A stretch of DNA of 64,000 nucleotides from Flavisolibacter longurius (GTDB taxonomy: Bacteria > Bacteroidota > Bacteroidia > Chitinophagales > Chitinophagaceae), in contig JABUMY010000001.1 in assembly GCA_013327885.1 (NCBI GenBank), positions 372,001 through 436,000 on the forward strand, read 5' to 3'. A program made the position numbers and the translations under genes. Under the pieces are notes generated by a model. It was not told the DNA's origin, did no database searches, and worked only from the letters and a program-made list of their open reading frames with translations. Shown piece by piece: positions 1-8,603 of the stretch (the first letter of the stretch is position 1; each line of letters begins with the position of its first letter).

Positions 1-453
1 GGGCAGGCTGCTTTCCAGTCCATAGGTTTCTTCGTACACACCCATGCTAAAACAACCGACCCGCCCAATGAGCAGGGCCAGGATCATGGGGTAAACAAAC
101 AGGTCGCCGGACGAGCGGCTTTCGCCCATCAGTTTCTTGGTGATCTCCACACCGGTCAGCCCGCCTAAAAAACCACCCACCACTGTTTTGTTGTTGTAAA
201 AATATGCCAATAGGTTGTCCGTCAACGTTAGTTCGTAAGGCCGTTCCAAAGAACCAATCAGGCGTGAACCCAGCAGGGCGCCAAAGATGGCTCCAATGAT
301 CACCCAAAGCCGTGCCGGCGTTGAAAAGTTATCGCCTCCCTTTTTACGCAGGAAAAGAAAATACCGGAAGCCAATAAAAAATGCAAGCGTTTCCAGCACG
401 GCGTGCAGCGATAGCGAAAGGGACCCAATTTGTATGTCGACAGGAAATTGCAC
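1..453 (-). CDS. lgt: Prolipoprotein diacylglyceryl transferase (Lgt family), partial
   Basis: This gene runs off the left edge; the first 151 codons are present. Lgt moves diacylglycerol from phosphatidylglycerol onto the lipobox cysteine of prolipoproteins in the inner membrane. The translation opens QFPVDIQIGSLSLSLHAVLE, then gives alternating hydrophobic segments, a glycine-rich stretch VVGGFLGGLTGVEITKKL and the motif GRVGCFSMG, all matching the Lgt fold in its Bacteroidota form. The start must be GTG at 453, because an in-frame TAA lies five codons upstream with no ATG between. The family assignment is good, but with the C-terminal half missing I cannot confirm that all catalytic arginines are present. 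Confidence 0.8.
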   Translation of the reverse strand, partial: MQFPVDIQIGSLSLSLHAVLETLAFFIGFRYFLFLRKKGGDNFSTPARLWVIIGAIFGALLGSRLIGSLERPYELTLTDNLLAYFYNNKTVVGGFLGGLTGVEITKKLMGESRSSGDLFVYPMILALLIGRVGCFSMGVYEETYGLESSLP

Positions 454-779
454 CGCTTTATTGTTTTATCCAGGGATTACTGCACATACCGCAGGAAACA
501 AAAACTGCGGTTAGAAAGAGAAATAAAAACCATGCATAAGCAGTCCGGATATTCATAAAGGCCAAGTTATTTCATATCCCGTAAAGATGGAAACCTGTCC
601 TTTGTGTTTTCGCAGAACGGTTTTTTTTAAAGAAGCTTGCATGAATTTAAAAAGGGTATCCCAAACCGTTGCCCTGTCGTTAATTTATTTTTTAATTGAA
701 TATTACCGGTAAGATTGGGTAACTTAGGAAAGCTGAACCGTCGGGCAAACGTTTTCCCTTAACCTTTAAATATTCAACT
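454..779. other. Divergent intergenic region
   Basis: This AT-rich 326 bp gap separates lgt from the DUF937/OmpA gene, which diverge, so it should hold both promoters. I see a weak candidate for the rightward gene: TTG near 696 and TAACTTAG at 720-727, one base off the TAnnTTTG consensus. I see no convincing ORF, RNA or hairpin here. Confidence 0.4.
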
Positions 780-2033
780 ATGGCCTTTAATCTTTTGGAT
801 GCGTTCCGCAATTACCTCACGCCTGATCTTGTTGACAAAGCCAGCAGTCACCTTGGCGAAAACAGTTCCGGTATCAGCCGTGCTCTCAGTGCAGCGGTAC
901 CGGCCTTGCTCGGTCTTTTTATCAACCGTTCGGAAAGAGGCGATACGCAAGGCTTGCTGGATGATGCCCGCAACGCCGCCGGCAGCAATGCCTTCCGGCA
1001 CCCGCAAAACCTTTTTAGTGGCGGCATGGGTTCGGCGTTAACCGACGGGGTCAATTGGTTGCAAACTACGTTTGGCGGCGCCGGCAACGATGTTGTTTCG
1101 GCCATTTCAAACTTTGCCGGTATCAAGTCCGATTCGGCCCGCGGGCTGTTTGGCATGCTGGCTCCGCTGGGACTTGGCGTGCTGGGCCGGCATGCCCAGG
1201 AATCCAACCTTTCCGCGCAGGGACTTAGTTCTTACCTGGCCGATCAAAAGCCATCGATCATGAATGCGCTGCCGGCCGGCCTCAACCTCGGTTTTCTTTT
1301 TGGCGATGAGCCCAGGAAAGTACATACGGCGGCTACGCCACACGTGGCGGAAACACGCCGCACCGAAACCGTGCACGAGGAAAAGCGCACCAACTGGCTG
1401 CCCTGGCTCCTGTTGGCGCTGGGTGCCATTGCACTGATTTATTTTTTGACCCGCAATGGTTGCAACAACGATGATGCGTTGGTGACGGATAGAGATACAA
1501 CAGCCGTAACGCCAACGGTAACCGATACAGGTACAACGGTTACAGCACCTGTGGTGACGGCGCCAACCCGCGAAAGCACACGGGTGCAATTGGCCGGTGG
1601 TACAGAGATCAATGCCTTCAGGGGCGGGGTAGAAGACCAACTGGTTGCCTGCCTCAACGATGCCGGCTGCACAGCGGGAACCGACAAGTGGTTTGATTTT
1701 GACAACATCAATTTTGAGTTGGGAAGTGCAAGGCTCACTGATTCAAGCCAGGTGCAAGTGCAGAACATTGCAGCCATTTTAAAAGCCTATCCCAATGCCA
1801 AGATCAAGATTGGTGGTTATACCGACAGAACCGGCAACGATGCCGATAACAAGCGGCTGAGCCAGCAGCGGGCCGATGCCGTGATGAATGCGATCAAAGC
1901 AGCTGGTGCCAATGCAGGCCAACTGGTAGGTGCCGAAGGATACGGATCGGAGTTTGCCAAGATGCCCGCCACCGCTACGGATGAAGAACGCAGGCAGGAC
2001 AGGCGAATAGCCGTTCAGTTGCGGGAAAAATAA
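780..2033 (+). CDS. DUF937 and OmpA-domain envelope protein
   Basis: A 417-residue protein of three parts. Residues 1 to about 150 resemble DUF937, rich in small residues. Residues 205-224 form one membrane helix (WLPWLLLALGAIALIYFL). After a Thr/Val-rich linker, residues 300-417 are an OmpA C-terminal domain with the peptidoglycan-binding pattern IKIGGYTDRTGNDADNKRLS and LVGAEGYGS. There is no N-terminal signal peptide, so the DUF937 part should be cytoplasmic and the OmpA domain periplasmic, tethering the inner membrane to the cell wall. The OmpA part is certain and the DUF937 part likely; the function of DUF937 is unknown. The gene stands alone and ends at a good terminator. Confidence 0.85.
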   Translation: MAFNLLDAFRNYLTPDLVDKASSHLGENSSGISRALSAAVPALLGLFINRSERGDTQGLLDDARNAAGSNAFRHPQNLFSGGMGSALTDGVNWLQTTFGGAGNDVVSAISNFAGIKSDSARGLFGMLAPLGLGVLGRHAQESNLSAQGLSSYLADQKPSIMNALPAGLNLGFLFGDEPRKVHTAATPHVAETRRTETVHEEKRTNWLPWLLLALGAIALIYFLTRNGCNNDDALVTDRDTTAVTPTVTDTGTTVTAPVVTAPTRESTRVQLAGGTEINAFRGGVEDQLVACLNDAGCTAGTDKWFDFDNINFELGSARLTDSSQVQVQNIAAILKAYPNAKIKIGGYTDRTGNDADNKRLSQQRADAVMNAIKAAGANAGQLVGAEGYGSEFAKMPATATDEERRQDRRIAVQLREK

Positions 2034-2048
2034 GAAGTTTTCGGAGTT

Positions 2049-2080
2049 AAAAAGAGGCGGCAAAAGCTGCCTCTTTTTTT
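2049..2080 (+). terminator. Rho-independent terminator after the OmpA-domain gene
   Basis: The stem aaaagaggcggc pairs with gctgcctctttt across an aaaa loop, with one G.T pair, and is followed by a T run. It starts 16 bp after the stop codon. Confidence 0.85.
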
Positions 2081-2220
2081 ATGTCATTTCTCCCCAAAAT
2101 GCCATTCGCCTTAACCAGAGTTTTAAGCATTTCTTAGGCCCATTTCTTTGCTAAAATCCTTAGCTTTACAGCTAGCGAAAGAAAGATTTTACCTGTAAGA
2201 AAGCAAGCAAAACCTAAAAT

Positions 2221-2260
2221 AGCTTGTAGCTTGCAGCTCATAGCTCATAGCTTACAGCTT
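2221..2260. repeat. Word-array repeat based on tagct
   Basis: A degenerate tandem of words around agct(c/t)atagct fills the 40 bp before the ruvB start. Because agct is self-complementary, the array can pair with itself. It belongs to the word-array class described in the findings. Confidence 0.6.
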
Positions 2261-2268
2261 CTCTCATT

Positions 2269-3312
2269 ATGGCAAATCCAAATTTACAACCAGCAAAAGA
2301 CGACCTTTCACCAACGGAAAAGGAGTTTGAAAACGGCATCCGGCCCAAGCAGATCGAAGATTTTTCCGGGCAACCGCAGATCATCGAAAACCTCCGCATT
2401 TTTATCAAGGCGGCCAAAATACGGGGCGAAGCCCTGGACCATGTGCTTTTTCACGGTCCTCCCGGTTTGGGAAAAACAACCCTGTCCCGGATCGTTGCCA
2501 ATGAAATGGGTGTTAGCATTAAAGAAACGTCAGGACCGGTGATTGAAAAACCCGGTGACCTGGCAGGCCTGCTGACCGGCCTGCAACCCAACGATGTGTT
2601 GTTCATTGATGAAATTCACCGGCTTAGCACCGTGGTGGAAGAATACCTCTACTCCGCCATGGAAGATTATAAGATCGACATCATGATCGACAGCGGACCC
2701 AATGCCCGCAGCATACAGATCAACCTGTCGCAGTTTACGCTGATTGGCGCTACCACCCGCAGCGGTTTGCTCACGGCGCCACTGCTTTCGCGTTTCGCCA
2801 TCAAATCACGGTTAGAATACTACGATGCCGAAACCCTCAAGCGCATCATCCTGCGGTCTGCCCAAATCTTAAATGCAGAAATTTCTACCGATGCTGCCGG
2901 GGAGATCGCCCGTCGCAGTCGCGGTACGCCGCGTATTGCCAACGGCCTTTTGCGCCGCGTTCGCGATTTTGCGCAGGTGCTTAACGACAGTACCATTGAC
3001 CTTGGCATAACCCAGCATGCGCTGCGTGCCCTGAACGTGGACGAGCACGGGCTGGACGAAATGGACAACCGCATACTTGCAGCTATCATCGAAAAATTCA
3101 AAGGTGGCCCCGTGGGTATCACCACCATCGCTACCGCTGTTGGCGAGGAAGCCGGCACGCTGGAAGAAGTGTACGAGCCTTTCCTTATCCAGGAAGGATT
3201 TATCATGCGAACGCCAAGAGGCCGCGAGGTCACCGCAAAAGCGTATGCGCATCTGGGTAAGAACCCGCCCCTGCAGGGAGCAACGGGTAATTTGTTTGGG
3301 GGATTAGCGTGA
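2269..3312 (+). CDS. ruvB: Holliday junction branch migration helicase RuvB
   Basis: RuvB is the AAA+ motor that, with RuvA, drives branch migration of Holliday junctions in recombinational repair. The 347-residue length is typical. Walker A is GPPGLGKTT at residues 63-71, Walker B is VLFIDEIHR near 115, sensor 1 lies in [12 protein letters not shown], the arginine finger lies in [14 protein letters not shown], and the C-terminal winged helix contains [15 protein letters not shown] and [15 protein letters not shown]. ruvA and ruvC are not in the window. The ATG at 2269 gives the expected N-terminus ending in [11 protein letters not shown]. Confidence 0.98.
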   Translation: MANPNLQPAKDDLSPTEKEFENGIRPKQIEDFSGQPQIIENLRIFIKAAKIRGEALDHVLFHGPPGLGKTTLSRIVANEMGVSIKETSGPVIEKPGDLAGLLTGLQPNDVLFIDEIHRLSTVVEEYLYSAMEDYKIDIMIDSGPNARSIQINLSQFTLIGATTRSGLLTAPLLSRFAIKSRLEYYDAETLKRIILRSAQILNAEISTDAAGEIARRSRGTPRIANGLLRRVRDFAQVLNDSTIDLGITQHALRALNVDEHGLDEMDNRILAAIIEKFKGGPVGITTIATAVGEEAGTLEEVYEPFLIQEGFIMRTPRGREVTAKAYAHLGKNPPLQGATGNLFGGLA

Positions 3313-3319
3313 GGAAGAA

Positions 3320-3418
3320 GTTGATAAGTTGAATGGTTAATAAGTTAATGGGTGAATAAGTAATTTGTTAGTTTGCTTTTCAACATATTAACCTATCAAC
3401 TTTTCAACCTATTAACCC
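3320..3418. repeat. Paired-arm word repeat (tcaacctattaac family)
   Basis: The left arm (about 3320-3352) and right arm (about 3383-3418) are reverse complements over roughly 30 nt. Most of the few differences are C/T or A/G changes, many of which keep G.U pairing in one transcript. The element fills the gap between the convergent ruvB and GNAT genes and could act as a two-way terminator. Confidence 0.7.
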
Positions 3419-3421
3419 TCC

Positions 3422-3850
3422 CTACAACTCCTTTTCCATCACATAATGCGGAATGGTGATCTCGAGGAATTCGTCACCGATCTTTTTGTAACCCATCTTT
3501 TCGTAAAAGCCAATCGCATTTTTCCGGGCATGCATGGTAATACGATGGTAACCCCGGTCACGGGCCAGGTTTTCGGCAAACTGCATCAGGGCCCGGCCAA
3601 TGCCTTTGCCCTGCACATCGTTTACAACAGCCATTTGCCGCAGCCGCACGGTCTCCGGGTCTTCTTCCACCAGCATACAGCAGCCCAGCATCTGGTCGTC
3701 TTCAAAAGCGGCCATGTGCATGTGGTTTTTTTCGGTTTCCAACTCGTCTTGCGAAAAATCCAGTCCCAGGGGTTTGCGCAAAATATTGTTGCGCAACGTT
3801 AGCATCTGCTTGTATTCTCTGGTGCCGTAGTCGATAATCTTTAACGCCAT
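3422..3850 (-). CDS. GNAT family N-acetyltransferase
   Basis: A 142-residue single-domain GNAT enzyme, which transfers acetyl from acetyl-CoA to an amine. The acetyl-CoA pyrophosphate loop is clear: RLRQMAVVNDVQGKGIGRAL, with the Q-G-K-G-I-G signature near residues 80-85. It is followed by the beta5/alpha4 region ITMHARKNAIGFYEKMGYKK. The substrate cannot be predicted. It is transcribed convergently with ruvB and has no operon partners. Confidence 0.9.
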   Translation of the reverse strand: MALKIIDYGTREYKQMLTLRNNILRKPLGLDFSQDELETEKNHMHMAAFEDDQMLGCCMLVEEDPETVRLRQMAVVNDVQGKGIGRALMQFAENLARDRGYHRITMHARKNAIGFYEKMGYKKIGDEFLEITIPHYVMEKEL

Positions 3851-4093
3851 GAAAAATGGGTTGTCGTCTTCAATTGGTACAAATATCCGTTCTACCGGTC
3901 AAATCACCTTTCGTTCGACGCATTTTTTTGCAGCAAAGCAAGTTTTCTTTCGGTTTAATGTAATAACGATCCAAATCTTTCCCATGTTTGAATTTTGTAA
4001 TAACTACCCCTTTTGGTGTTTACAACAGGTGTGAAAGCATGGGTGCAAACCATGAATGTGCGAAACTGTTTTAGGGTTGTTTAGGATGGACAG

Positions 4094-4122
4094 TTGTTTT
4101 TTTCAGAAAACCTATATTTTTG
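4094..4122 (+). promoter_or_regulatory. acpP promoter (Bacteroidota sigma-A type)
   Basis: TTG at 4094-4096 and TATTTTTG at 4115-4122 match the -33 and -7 elements with an 18 nt spacer. The predicted start is near 4126, leaving a leader of about 23 nt before acpP. Confidence 0.7.
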
Positions 4123-4148
4123 CACCACTATAACCAAATTTTTACAAT

Positions 4149-4385
4149 ATGTCAGACATTGCAGCAAGAGTAAAAAAGATCATCGTTGATAAGCTGGGCG
4201 TTGATGAAGCGGAAGTAACGAATGAAGCTTCTTTCACCAACGATTTAGGCGCCGACTCGCTGGATACTGTTGAACTGATCATGGAATTTGAAAAAGAGTT
4301 CAACATCTCTATCCCGGATGAGCAAGCCGAAACCATCACTACCGTTGGTCAAGCTGTTTCTTACCTTGAAGAACACGCAAAGTAA
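4149..4385 (+). CDS. acpP: Acyl carrier protein
   Basis: A 78-residue acidic protein that carries growing acyl chains on 4'-phosphopantetheine during fatty acid and lipid A synthesis. The modification site is the serine of [15 protein letters not shown], near residue 37. It lies directly upstream of fabF, the usual arrangement, with a terminator hairpin and a separate fabF promoter between them, so the two can be expressed at different levels. Confidence 0.98.
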   Translation: MSDIAARVKKIIVDKLGVDEAEVTNEASFTNDLGADSLDTVELIMEFEKEFNISIPDEQAETITTVGQAVSYLEEHAK

Positions 4386-4417
4386 TTACCGTTCTGCTAT
4401 AGAACTTAATAACAAAT

Positions 4418-4452
4418 CCGCCTTCATGTTCTTGTAACGGAAGGCGGTTTTA
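4418..4452 (+). terminator. Terminator after acpP
   Basis: ccgccttc at 4418-4425 pairs with gaaggcgg at 4440-4447, followed by tttt. It probably lets acpP be transcribed in excess of fabF. Confidence 0.8.
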
Positions 4453-4462
4453 TCTTTACAGC

Positions 4463-4483
4463 GAAGCCTGGAGTCCAGGCTTC
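4463..4483. repeat. Short perfect hairpin
   Basis: gaagcctgg and ccaggcttc form a perfect 9 bp stem over a 3 nt loop. There is no T run on either side, so it is unlikely to be a terminator by itself. Confidence 0.5.
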
Positions 4484-4521
4484 AAAAGCAAAAAGTCAAA
4501 AAGCTGGTTTACTATTGACGA

Positions 4522-4551
4522 TTGCTTGTGAACTTTGCCTTTTTACTTTTG
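4522..4551 (+). promoter_or_regulatory. fabF promoter
   Basis: TTG at 4522-4524, a 19 nt spacer and TACTTTTG at 4544-4551, a full match to TAnnTTTG. The -7 box ends 11 nt before the fabF ATG, so the leader would be about 8 nt. Confidence 0.65.
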
Positions 4552-4562
4552 ATTTATATACT

Positions 4563-5837
4563 ATGAGTGCTGGAAAAACGATTGAACTGAAACGGGTAGT
4601 GGTAACCGGTATGGGCGCCCTTACACCCCTCGGAAATACGATAGCGGAGTATTGGGACAACTTACGGAATGGTGTTAGCGGCTGTGATTTTATCACCCTG
4701 TTTGATGCATCGAAGTTCAAAACCCGTTTTGCCTGCGAAATAAAAGGATTTGACCCTACCAGCGTTTTAGACCGCAAAGAAGCCCGCAAGCTCGACCGCT
4801 TTTCGCAAACCGCCATTGCGGCTTCGGACCAGTGCATGCTGGATGCCGGCATCAACAAAGACAATGTGGATGTTGACCGTGTTGGTGTTGTACTGGGTTC
4901 GGGAATTGGCGGACTGATTACCTTCCAGGAAGAAGTGATGAATTTTGCCAAAGGCGATGGAACGCCCCGTTTCAATCCTTTCTTTATCCCAAAGATGATC
5001 CTGGACATTGCGGCCGGGCACATCTCTATGCGCCATGGTTTTCGCGGCCCCAACTTTTCGGCCGTAAGTGCCTGCGCCTCCAGCACCAATGCCATGATGG
5101 AAGCCTTTAACCTTATTCGTATGGGCAAGGCCGATATTATTGTTACCGGCGGATCGGAAAGTGTGATCAGCGAAGCCGGCGTGGGTGGCTTTAATGCCAT
5201 GAAAGCACTTAGCGAACGCAACGACGATCCTAAAACCGCCAGCCGTCCGTACGACAAAGACCGCGATGGTTTTGTGATGGGCGAAGCAGCCGGTGTACTT
5301 GTTTTTGAAGAATACGAACACGCCAAAAGGCGCGGTGCCAAAATCTATTGCGAGATTGGCGGTGCCGGCGCTACGGCCGATGCGCACCACCTCACTGCCC
5401 CGCATCCCGAAGGGTTGGGCGCCAAGAACGTGATGATGCGTGCCCTGGAAGATGCCGAAATGAAGCCGTCCGATATCGACTACATCAACACACACGGCAC
5501 CTCTACGCCGTTGGGTGATGTGGCCGAGATCAAAGCCATTATGGATGTATTTGGCGAGGATGCGTATAACCTCAATATTTCTTCTACCAAGTCCATGACA
5601 GGCCACTCCCTCGGAGCTGCCGGAGTGATTGAAGCCATTGCCTGCATCATGGCCGTACAGCACAACGTAGTACCGCCTACCATTAACCATTTTACCGACG
5701 ACCCGGAAATTGACCCCCGTCTGAACTTTACGTTTGGCCAGGCGCAAAACAGAACCGTACGGGCAGCACTGAGCAATACCTTTGGCTTTGGAGGTCACAA
5801 TGCCTGTATGATTTTCAAAAAGTATGTGGCGGGTTAA
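4563..5837 (+). CDS. fabF: Beta-ketoacyl-ACP synthase II
   Basis: FabF condenses malonyl-ACP with acyl-ACP to lengthen fatty acids. The 424-residue protein has the thiolase-fold Cys-His-His triad: C171 in VSACASSTNAM, H311 in NTHGTSTPLGD and H348 in MTGHSLGAAG, plus K343 in STKSMTGH. I choose ATG 4563, giving MSAGKTIELKRVVVTGMG; a longer reading from 4515 would start inside the promoter. It sits between acpP and rnc. Confidence 0.97.
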   Translation: MSAGKTIELKRVVVTGMGALTPLGNTIAEYWDNLRNGVSGCDFITLFDASKFKTRFACEIKGFDPTSVLDRKEARKLDRFSQTAIAASDQCMLDAGINKDNVDVDRVGVVLGSGIGGLITFQEEVMNFAKGDGTPRFNPFFIPKMILDIAAGHISMRHGFRGPNFSAVSACASSTNAMMEAFNLIRMGKADIIVTGGSESVISEAGVGGFNAMKALSERNDDPKTASRPYDKDRDGFVMGEAAGVLVFEEYEHAKRRGAKIYCEIGGAGATADAHHLTAPHPEGLGAKNVMMRALEDAEMKPSDIDYINTHGTSTPLGDVAEIKAIMDVFGEDAYNLNISSTKSMTGHSLGAAGVIEAIACIMAVQHNVVPPTINHFTDDPEIDPRLNFTFGQAQNRTVRAALSNTFGFGGHNACMIFKKYVAG

Positions 5838-5879
5838 GTGAGCGCAGTTGTGCTATTGAATTAATCTTTATTTTCATTT

Positions 5880-6614
5880 GTGGACTTTTGGAAATCACTT
5901 TATAAAAAAGACAGCAATCCATCCTTTAAGAAAAACTTGAAAGGCGTACTGGGATTCTCACCTGGTAATGTTTCTCTTTACAAAACAGCGCTTACGCATC
6001 GTTCCGTTAAGGATCGTATCGACGAAAACAACGAACGCCTGGAGTACCTGGGCGATGCCATCCTGAGTGCACTGGTGGCCGACTATCTTTTCAAACGTTA
6101 TCCTTACAAGGGCGAAGGCTTTTTGACCGAGATGCGCAGCAAGATGGTGAACCGCCAGCAACTCAATGACATTGCGCTGAAGATGGGACTGAAAAAAGTT
6201 ACGGCTTTTAATAAATCCGATGCTTCGCTCAAAAGCAGCCAGATCTTCGGTAACACATTGGAAGCCCTGGTGGGTGCCGTGTACCTCGACAGGGGCTATA
6301 AGAAAACCGCCAAGTGGGTGGCCGATCACATCCTGATGCCGCACATGTTCATGGACGACCTGGAGAACCTGGAGATCAATCACAAGAACCGGTTATATGG
6401 CTGGGCCAACAAAAACGGCAAAAACCTGGAGTTTGAAACCGTGGATGAAAAGCTGGAGAACGGCAGGCGCCTGTTTACCATTGCGGCCGTTATCGACGGG
6501 AAATCCATTGCACAGGGAAAGGCTTTCAACAAAAAAGATGCTTCGCAAATTGCCGCCCAAAAGGCCGTGGAAAAACTGGGCATCGTTGATTCGAACAGCG
6601 TAGGGGAGATGTGA
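5880..6614 (+). CDS. rnc: Ribonuclease III
   Basis: RNase III cuts double-stranded RNA, mainly during rRNA maturation. Residues 1 to about 155 are the nuclease domain with the signature NERLEYLGDAILSALVADYL, and an acidic pair typical of the active site lies in EALVGAVYLDRGY. Residues 165-235 are the dsRNA-binding domain ending DASQIAAQKAVEKLG. The start is GTG at 5880. It follows fabF by 42 bp, probably in the same transcript. The many long hairpins in this chromosome would be natural substrates. Confidence 0.95.
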   Translation: MDFWKSLYKKDSNPSFKKNLKGVLGFSPGNVSLYKTALTHRSVKDRIDENNERLEYLGDAILSALVADYLFKRYPYKGEGFLTEMRSKMVNRQQLNDIALKMGLKKVTAFNKSDASLKSSQIFGNTLEALVGAVYLDRGYKKTAKWVADHILMPHMFMDDLENLEINHKNRLYGWANKNGKNLEFETVDEKLENGRRLFTIAAVIDGKSIAQGKAFNKKDASQIAAQKAVEKLGIVDSNSVGEM

Positions 6615-6757
6615 GGACGGGAAACGAAGAACGTCAAACGTGAGACGTGAGACGAGAGATGTGAAACCGTAGCGGCAGTTTATTTTCAATTCGCATTACT
6701 TACCGGTATTGGCTGTTCAACTCGTGAACAAGTGAACTTGTAAACTTGTGAACTTTC
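6612..6757. repeat. Word-array repeats (gtgagacgtgaaac and gttcac families)
   Basis: Two arrays fill the gap between the convergent rnc and transporter genes. 6612-6668 holds degenerate copies of cgtgagacg/gtgaaacg, and 6716-6757 holds copies of cttgtgaact. They show no obvious complementarity to each other. Confidence 0.55.
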
Positions 6758-6765
6758 TCCCGAAA

Positions 6766-7383
6766 TCAGTGCAGGAAGAACGTGACAATTCCCGCTAGTA
6801 TCAGCACCGCTCCGCTGATCTTTTTTTCGTTGTGTTCGATAAATTCGGCCGGCAGCAGGTCAACCCCTTTGATACCGAGGCTTACCAGCAGCCAGATGCC
6901 TAAAATGCTGATGACGGCATACGTGCCGGCCAGCGAAAACACGGCGCCCATACCAAACGCACCGGCCGAAAGAAACAGGCTTTCCACCTCGAGACAGGGC
7001 GAAAGAAACATCATCCCTACAAAGATCCAGATCCATTTTTGCTTTGAGCGTTTGTACTCCTGCACATCTTCCTGTGTGCTGTGATGGTGGTGCGGCAGGT
7101 TGACTGTAAAATAGATCAGTCCAAACGCAATCAGCAAAACAGCCGTTGCTACATTGATGGAATGCCCGTACTCTTCCTTCAATTCTTTCCCAATCAGTCC
7201 CAGGATAATTCCGAGGATAACCGTTCCCGTGACATGCGCTGCTGCCGCTAACAAGGTAACCGTCGTGATCTCTTTCTTCTTCCAGCCTTCGGCCTTGGCC
7301 ACAGCCACCAGGGGCAGCCAGTGATTGGGAATAAGCGCATGCACGGCAGCAAGAACAATGGTGGCAGTTAAAAGACTTAGCAT
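6766..7383 (-). CDS. NicO/UreH-like metal transporter
   Basis: A 205-residue inner membrane protein with about six hydrophobic helices. The first helix carries HALIPNHW (H15, H21), resembling the His-containing motif of the NicO/RcnA and UreH group of nickel/cobalt transporters. A cytoplasmic HHHH (98-101) adds metal-binding capacity, and a Cys-Glu pair lies in FLSPCLEVE. It follows an AraC-type regulator on the same strand, separated only by a repeat element. Family placement is by motif only; the metal and direction of transport are unknown, and a TauE- or DsbD-related exporter is an alternative. Confidence 0.6.
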   Translation of the reverse strand: MLSLLTATIVLAAVHALIPNHWLPLVAVAKAEGWKKKEITTVTLLAAAAHVTGTVILGIILGLIGKELKEEYGHSINVATAVLLIAFGLIYFTVNLPHHHHSTQEDVQEYKRSKQKWIWIFVGMMFLSPCLEVESLFLSAGAFGMGAVFSLAGTYAVISILGIWLLVSLGIKGVDLLPAEFIEHNEKKISGAVLILAGIVTFFLH

Positions 7384-7530
7384 GGTGAATGGTGAATGGT
7401 CAGTGGTGAGTAGGTTTCCTTCATCTCAGTTTTCTTTACGTAAACGGCCGGCAAGGTACTGACTATGCGTGTTATGACTGTTATAAAATGAAAGATCAAA
7501 CTCACCACTGACCACTCACTACTCACTATC
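7381..7530. repeat. Paired-arm word repeat (actcacca family)
   Basis: Left arm 7381-7413 and right arm 7497-7530 are reverse complements: 26 of 30 compared positions match and the other four are A/G changes. The element spans from the stop codon of the AraC gene (7526-7528) to the start codon of the transporter (7381-7383), so its arms share bases with both. A transcript crossing it could form a stem of about 30 bp. Confidence 0.8.
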
Positions 7531-8455
7531 TGAGCAGCAGTTCACAAGGCTTCAGCCCTGTATACTTTTTAAACGCGGTGGAAAAATGCGAGATAGAGGA
7601 ATAACCCAAAAGGGAGGAAACTTCGGTAACGGAAATGCCTTTTTCGTACAGGAGAAATTTGGCGTGTTCCATTCGCTGGCTTTGGTAGAACTCAAAGATG
7701 GTGGTGCCAAACATTTCCTTGAAACCTTTTTTCAGGTAACATTCATTCATGGCCACCTTGCGGCTTAATTGCTTGATGGTAATGGGTTCGCCAATGTGCT
7801 GCAGCAGCACTTCACGGGCCTTGGCTACTTTGTCGCGGTCCGACTCATTGTTCAAAAACTTGCAGGTGATCACATTCAGCGCCTTTTCGTCCATGCAGTC
7901 GAGGCTGTGGAGAAGCAGCATCTGCGTTTGCGCCGTTACAAAAATATTTTCAAGACTGCCGCTGTAGTTATGATTGAGCAGGCCTTCCAGCACCATGCGG
8001 GTGCGGCCGCAAAGACTTATGGTACGTGAAAACGAACTGTTGTACTGAAACGACAGCACTTTTTCGTAGAGCGGCTGTCCATCGAGCTGCTGCTTTACAA
8101 ACTGCTCCAAAAGCGTTGACGAAAAAGCAAACGAGATAAAATCAACCGTTTCTACTTTCTCTACACAGTTATGGCTTTCGTTGGCTTTGCAGTGATTGCA
8201 CTCGTAGCGAAACTTGGTGCAATACATATTGCCAACAAGGCAAAACCGAAGCTCGATGTAATTATTCTCTGGTTTGGAGGCGTTGTACTGGTAAGAAAGC
8301 TGGCCCTGCTCATCGCCCATCCACGTGGCTGGTTTGGCAAAACGCTTGATGGAATAATGCAGGGAGCCCGCAATATGACGGCTTTCCTCATACAGCACAG
8401 ACGTGGTGAGGCTTGCAGCGGCTGCCATAATTTCGGACGTAACGGATCGTTGCAT
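7526..8455 (-). CDS. AraC-family regulator with a cysteine cluster
   Basis: A 309-residue transcription factor. The C-terminal 100 residues are a typical AraC double helix-turn-helix (ITIKQLSRKVAMNECYLKKG and VTEVSSLLGYSSISHFSTAF). The N-terminal sensing half contains C72, C79, C86, C89 and C97, with C79-x6-C86-x2-C89-x7-C97, which could hold a metal ion or iron-sulfur cluster. I chose ATG 8455 (MQRSVTSEIM) over a start six codons upstream. The metal-transporter-like gene directly downstream fits a metal-responsive pair, but that is inference. Confidence 0.85.
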   Translation of the reverse strand: MQRSVTSEIMAAAASLTTSVLYEESRHIAGSLHYSIKRFAKPATWMGDEQGQLSYQYNASKPENNYIELRFCLVGNMYCTKFRYECNHCKANESHNCVEKVETVDFISFAFSSTLLEQFVKQQLDGQPLYEKVLSFQYNSSFSRTISLCGRTRMVLEGLLNHNYSGSLENIFVTAQTQMLLLHSLDCMDEKALNVITCKFLNNESDRDKVAKAREVLLQHIGEPITIKQLSRKVAMNECYLKKGFKEMFGTTIFEFYQSQRMEHAKFLLYEKGISVTEVSSLLGYSSISHFSTAFKKYTGLKPCELLLR

Positions 8456-8569
8456 GCGGGCACAAAAATACAACCAACATCCGTGCAGGCGAAAAAACCT
8501 CTCTCACAGCAATGTCATTTTTAGAAGGTTATAACAGTTCATTCTGCGTTTCTCAATGGAAGGTTCTTA

Positions 8570-8599
8570 TTTGTTGAGCCGAATTGTTTCATACTTTCG
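8570..8599 (+). promoter_or_regulatory. Promoter abutting the lpxC/fabZ start codon
   Basis: TTTG at 8570-8573, an 18 nt spacer and TACTTTCG at 8592-8599 (one base off TAnnTTTG). The box ends 4 nt before ATG 8604, so transcription should begin at or beside the start codon. Confidence 0.6.
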
Positions 8600-8603
8600 C
8601 CGC

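Noticed and set aside
780-1640. Long open frames on the minus strand opposite the OmpA-domain gene
   Set aside because: They are shadows of the real frame; none has a recognisable domain.
4515-4562. Longer N-terminus for FabF
   Set aside because: The extra 16 residues would be encoded by the promoter region and are not in the family.
7381-7530. Insertion sequence or transposon at the inverted arms
   Set aside because: The inner 80 bp has no ORF and I see no target-site duplication; arms are word arrays, not classic terminal repeats.
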